From Burkholderia pyrrocinia (GTDB taxonomy: Bacteria > Pseudomonadota > Gammaproteobacteria > Burkholderiales > Burkholderiaceae): DNA of 64,000 nt. This document shows positions 63,179 through 64,000 of the stretch, in pieces. The first letter of the stretch is position 1; each line of letters opens with the position of its first letter. The DNA is taken from contig NZ_CP024903.1 in the NCBI RefSeq assembly GCF_003330765.1, positions 1,302,001-1,366,000 on the forward strand. The letters run 5' to 3'. A program made the translations under genes and the position numbers. A model generated the notes under the pieces. It saw nothing but the letters and a program-made list of their open reading frames with translations, did not search any database and was not told the DNA's origin.

Positions 63179-63299
63179 CGGCGGGGCCAACAACGGGGCT
63201 GACGGCGGGCGGCGCGTGCCGCGTGCCAATCATGGGTCCGGCTCGGACGCGCACGCGCGTGCGTGGCAGCCGGCAAACCGGAAACGAAGCGAGGACGAC

Positions 63300-64000
63300 A
63301 TGGGTCGACTGGAAGGAAAGGTAGCGATCGTCACGGGCGGCGCGCGTGGCATGGGCGCGGCGACGTGCAGGCTGTTCGTCGAGGAGGGCGCGCGCGTCGT
63401 GATCGGCGACGTGCTCGACGCGGAGGGCGAAGCGCTCGCACGCGAACTCGGCGATGCGGCGCGTTTCATGCGGCTCGATGTCGCCGACGAAGCGAGCTGG
63501 GTGCGCGTGGCCGAAGCGACGGTCGAGCAGTTCGGCCGCATCGACGTGCTCGTCAACAACGCGGCCGTGCTGATGTTCGGCGGCATCACCGAGCTGTCGA
63601 AACGCGATTTCGAACGCGCGGTGTCGATCAATCTGGTCGGCACGTTCGTCGGTATCCGCACGATCGCGCCGCGCATGATCGCGCAGAAGCGCGGGTCGAT
63701 CGTCAACATCTCGTCGGTGGACGGGCTGCGCGGCGTGAACGCGCTGGCCGCGTACGTGTCGAGCAAGTGGGGCGTGCGAGGGTTGACGAAAGTCGCGGCG
63801 CTCGAACTTGGCCACCAGGGCGTGCGCGTGAATTCGATCCATCCGGGCGGCGTGAACACCGCGATGTCGAATCCGGCCGGCGCACCGCTCGAGGAGATCA
63901 ACAAGCATTACGCGAACGTGCCGCTGCAGCGCGTCGGCTTGCCCGACGAGATCGCGCGCGCGACGCTGTTCCTCGCCAGCGACGAAGCGTCGTACTGCAA
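63300..64000 (+). CDS. Short-chain dehydrogenase/reductase, truncated by the window end
   Basis: Starts MGRLEGKVAIVTGGARGMG at 63300 and stays open to the end of the window, so about 234 of roughly 250 residues are seen. Catalytic SSVDGLRGVNALAAYVSSKWGVRGL and GGVNTAMSNPAG follow. The layout is close to 3alpha(20beta)-hydroxysteroid dehydrogenase-type SDRs. It continues the catabolic or biosynthetic SDR series. Confidence 0.84.
   Translation, partial: MGRLEGKVAIVTGGARGMGAATCRLFVEEGARVVIGDVLDAEGEALARELGDAARFMRLDVADEASWVRVAEATVEQFGRIDVLVNNAAVLMFGGITELSKRDFERAVSINLVGTFVGIRTIAPRMIAQKRGSIVNISSVDGLRGVNALAAYVSSKWGVRGLTKVAALELGHQGVRVNSIHPGGVNTAMSNPAGAPLEEINKHYANVPLQRVGLPDEIARATLFLASDEASYC

Noticed and set aside
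1..64000. CRISPR arrays, tRNA or rRNA genes, complete insertion sequences
   Set aside because: No spaced direct-repeat array, cloverleaf-like tRNA sequence or transposase was recognised by eye; a dedicated scan could still find something small.

Overview
The window looks like part of a secondary replicon of a Burkholderia-type betaproteobacterium, probably of the B. cepacia complex. This rests on the very high G+C and the GCG/CGC-rich codon use, on a second infA beside a cold-shock gene, and on familiar Burkholderia families (collagen-like lipoprotein, YheO regulator, DUF1302/DUF1329 pairs). The species is an inference. No tRNA, rRNA, CRISPR array or intact insertion sequence was seen.

Layout. 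(1) 1-11.8 kb, plus strand: a steroid-type catabolic operon. It holds a FadA6-like thiolase (cut by the window edge), an SDR, two acyl-CoA dehydrogenases (the second FadE30-like), an IpdF-like SDR, a MaoC hydratase, a second thiolase, a YCF48-like beta-propeller, an MMPL/RND permease and a KshA-like Rieske oxygenase. (2) 12-16.6 kb: cspA, infA, a collapsed alpha/beta-hydrolase pseudogene, a phospholipase C-family phosphoesterase and an MFS exporter. (3) 16.6-25.5 kb: an AT-richer inserted-looking block. An acyl-ACP-reductase-like protein, a cysteine-rich PP-loop ATPase and an alpha/beta hydrolase overlap end to end and are followed by a complete tripartite ABC exporter (HlyD lipoprotein, ATPase, permease, outer-membrane factor). 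This is the best candidate for an undescribed biosynthesis-and-export system. (4) 25.5-36.4 kb: the rest of the catabolic locus. The minus strand carries aldolase, acetaldehyde dehydrogenase, hydratase (HsaF/G/E-like), DUF1329, DUF1302 and an SDR; the plus strand carries an HsaD-like C-C hydrolase, an SDR, EtfB/EtfA and a gamma-carbonic-anhydrase-fold protein.

(5) 36.5-44.8 kb: small membrane proteins, a DUF1326/DUF2182 pair with a broken cusF-like remnant behind it, a cupin, a collagen-like lipoprotein, an Lrp regulator broken by one stop codon beside a LysE exporter, and a BtuB-like receptor under a cobalamin riboswitch. (6) 44.8-49.8 kb: an AraC regulator divergent from an operon of two small barrel-like proteins, a quinone-oxidoreductase-like enzyme and two SDRs. 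(7) 49.8-52.4 kb: a PLP dehydratase, a YheO/DauR regulator and a YbaK deacylase. (8) 52.6-57.7 kb, minus strand: a CoxMNOP-like aa3 oxidase operon (subunit II with fused cytochrome c, subunit I, two subunit III-like genes, subunit IV) ending in a high-potential iron-sulfur protein. (9) 57.9-64 kb: two membrane proteins, then EthD, two SnoaL-like proteins and three SDRs, the last running off the window.

How they fit together. Regions 1 and 4 read as one pathway. A hydrophobic polycyclic substrate would cross the envelope by DUF1302/DUF1329/YCF48/MMPL proteins. KshA-like hydroxylation would help open the ring system. HsaD-like hydrolysis and HsaE/F/G would turn the A/B-ring fragment into pyruvate and acetyl-CoA. 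FadE30, IpdF and FadA6 homologues would degrade the C/D-ring propanoyl-CoA remnant, with electrons drained through EtfAB. The ring-cleaving dioxygenase, KstD, KshB and IpdAB/IpdC are not in this window.
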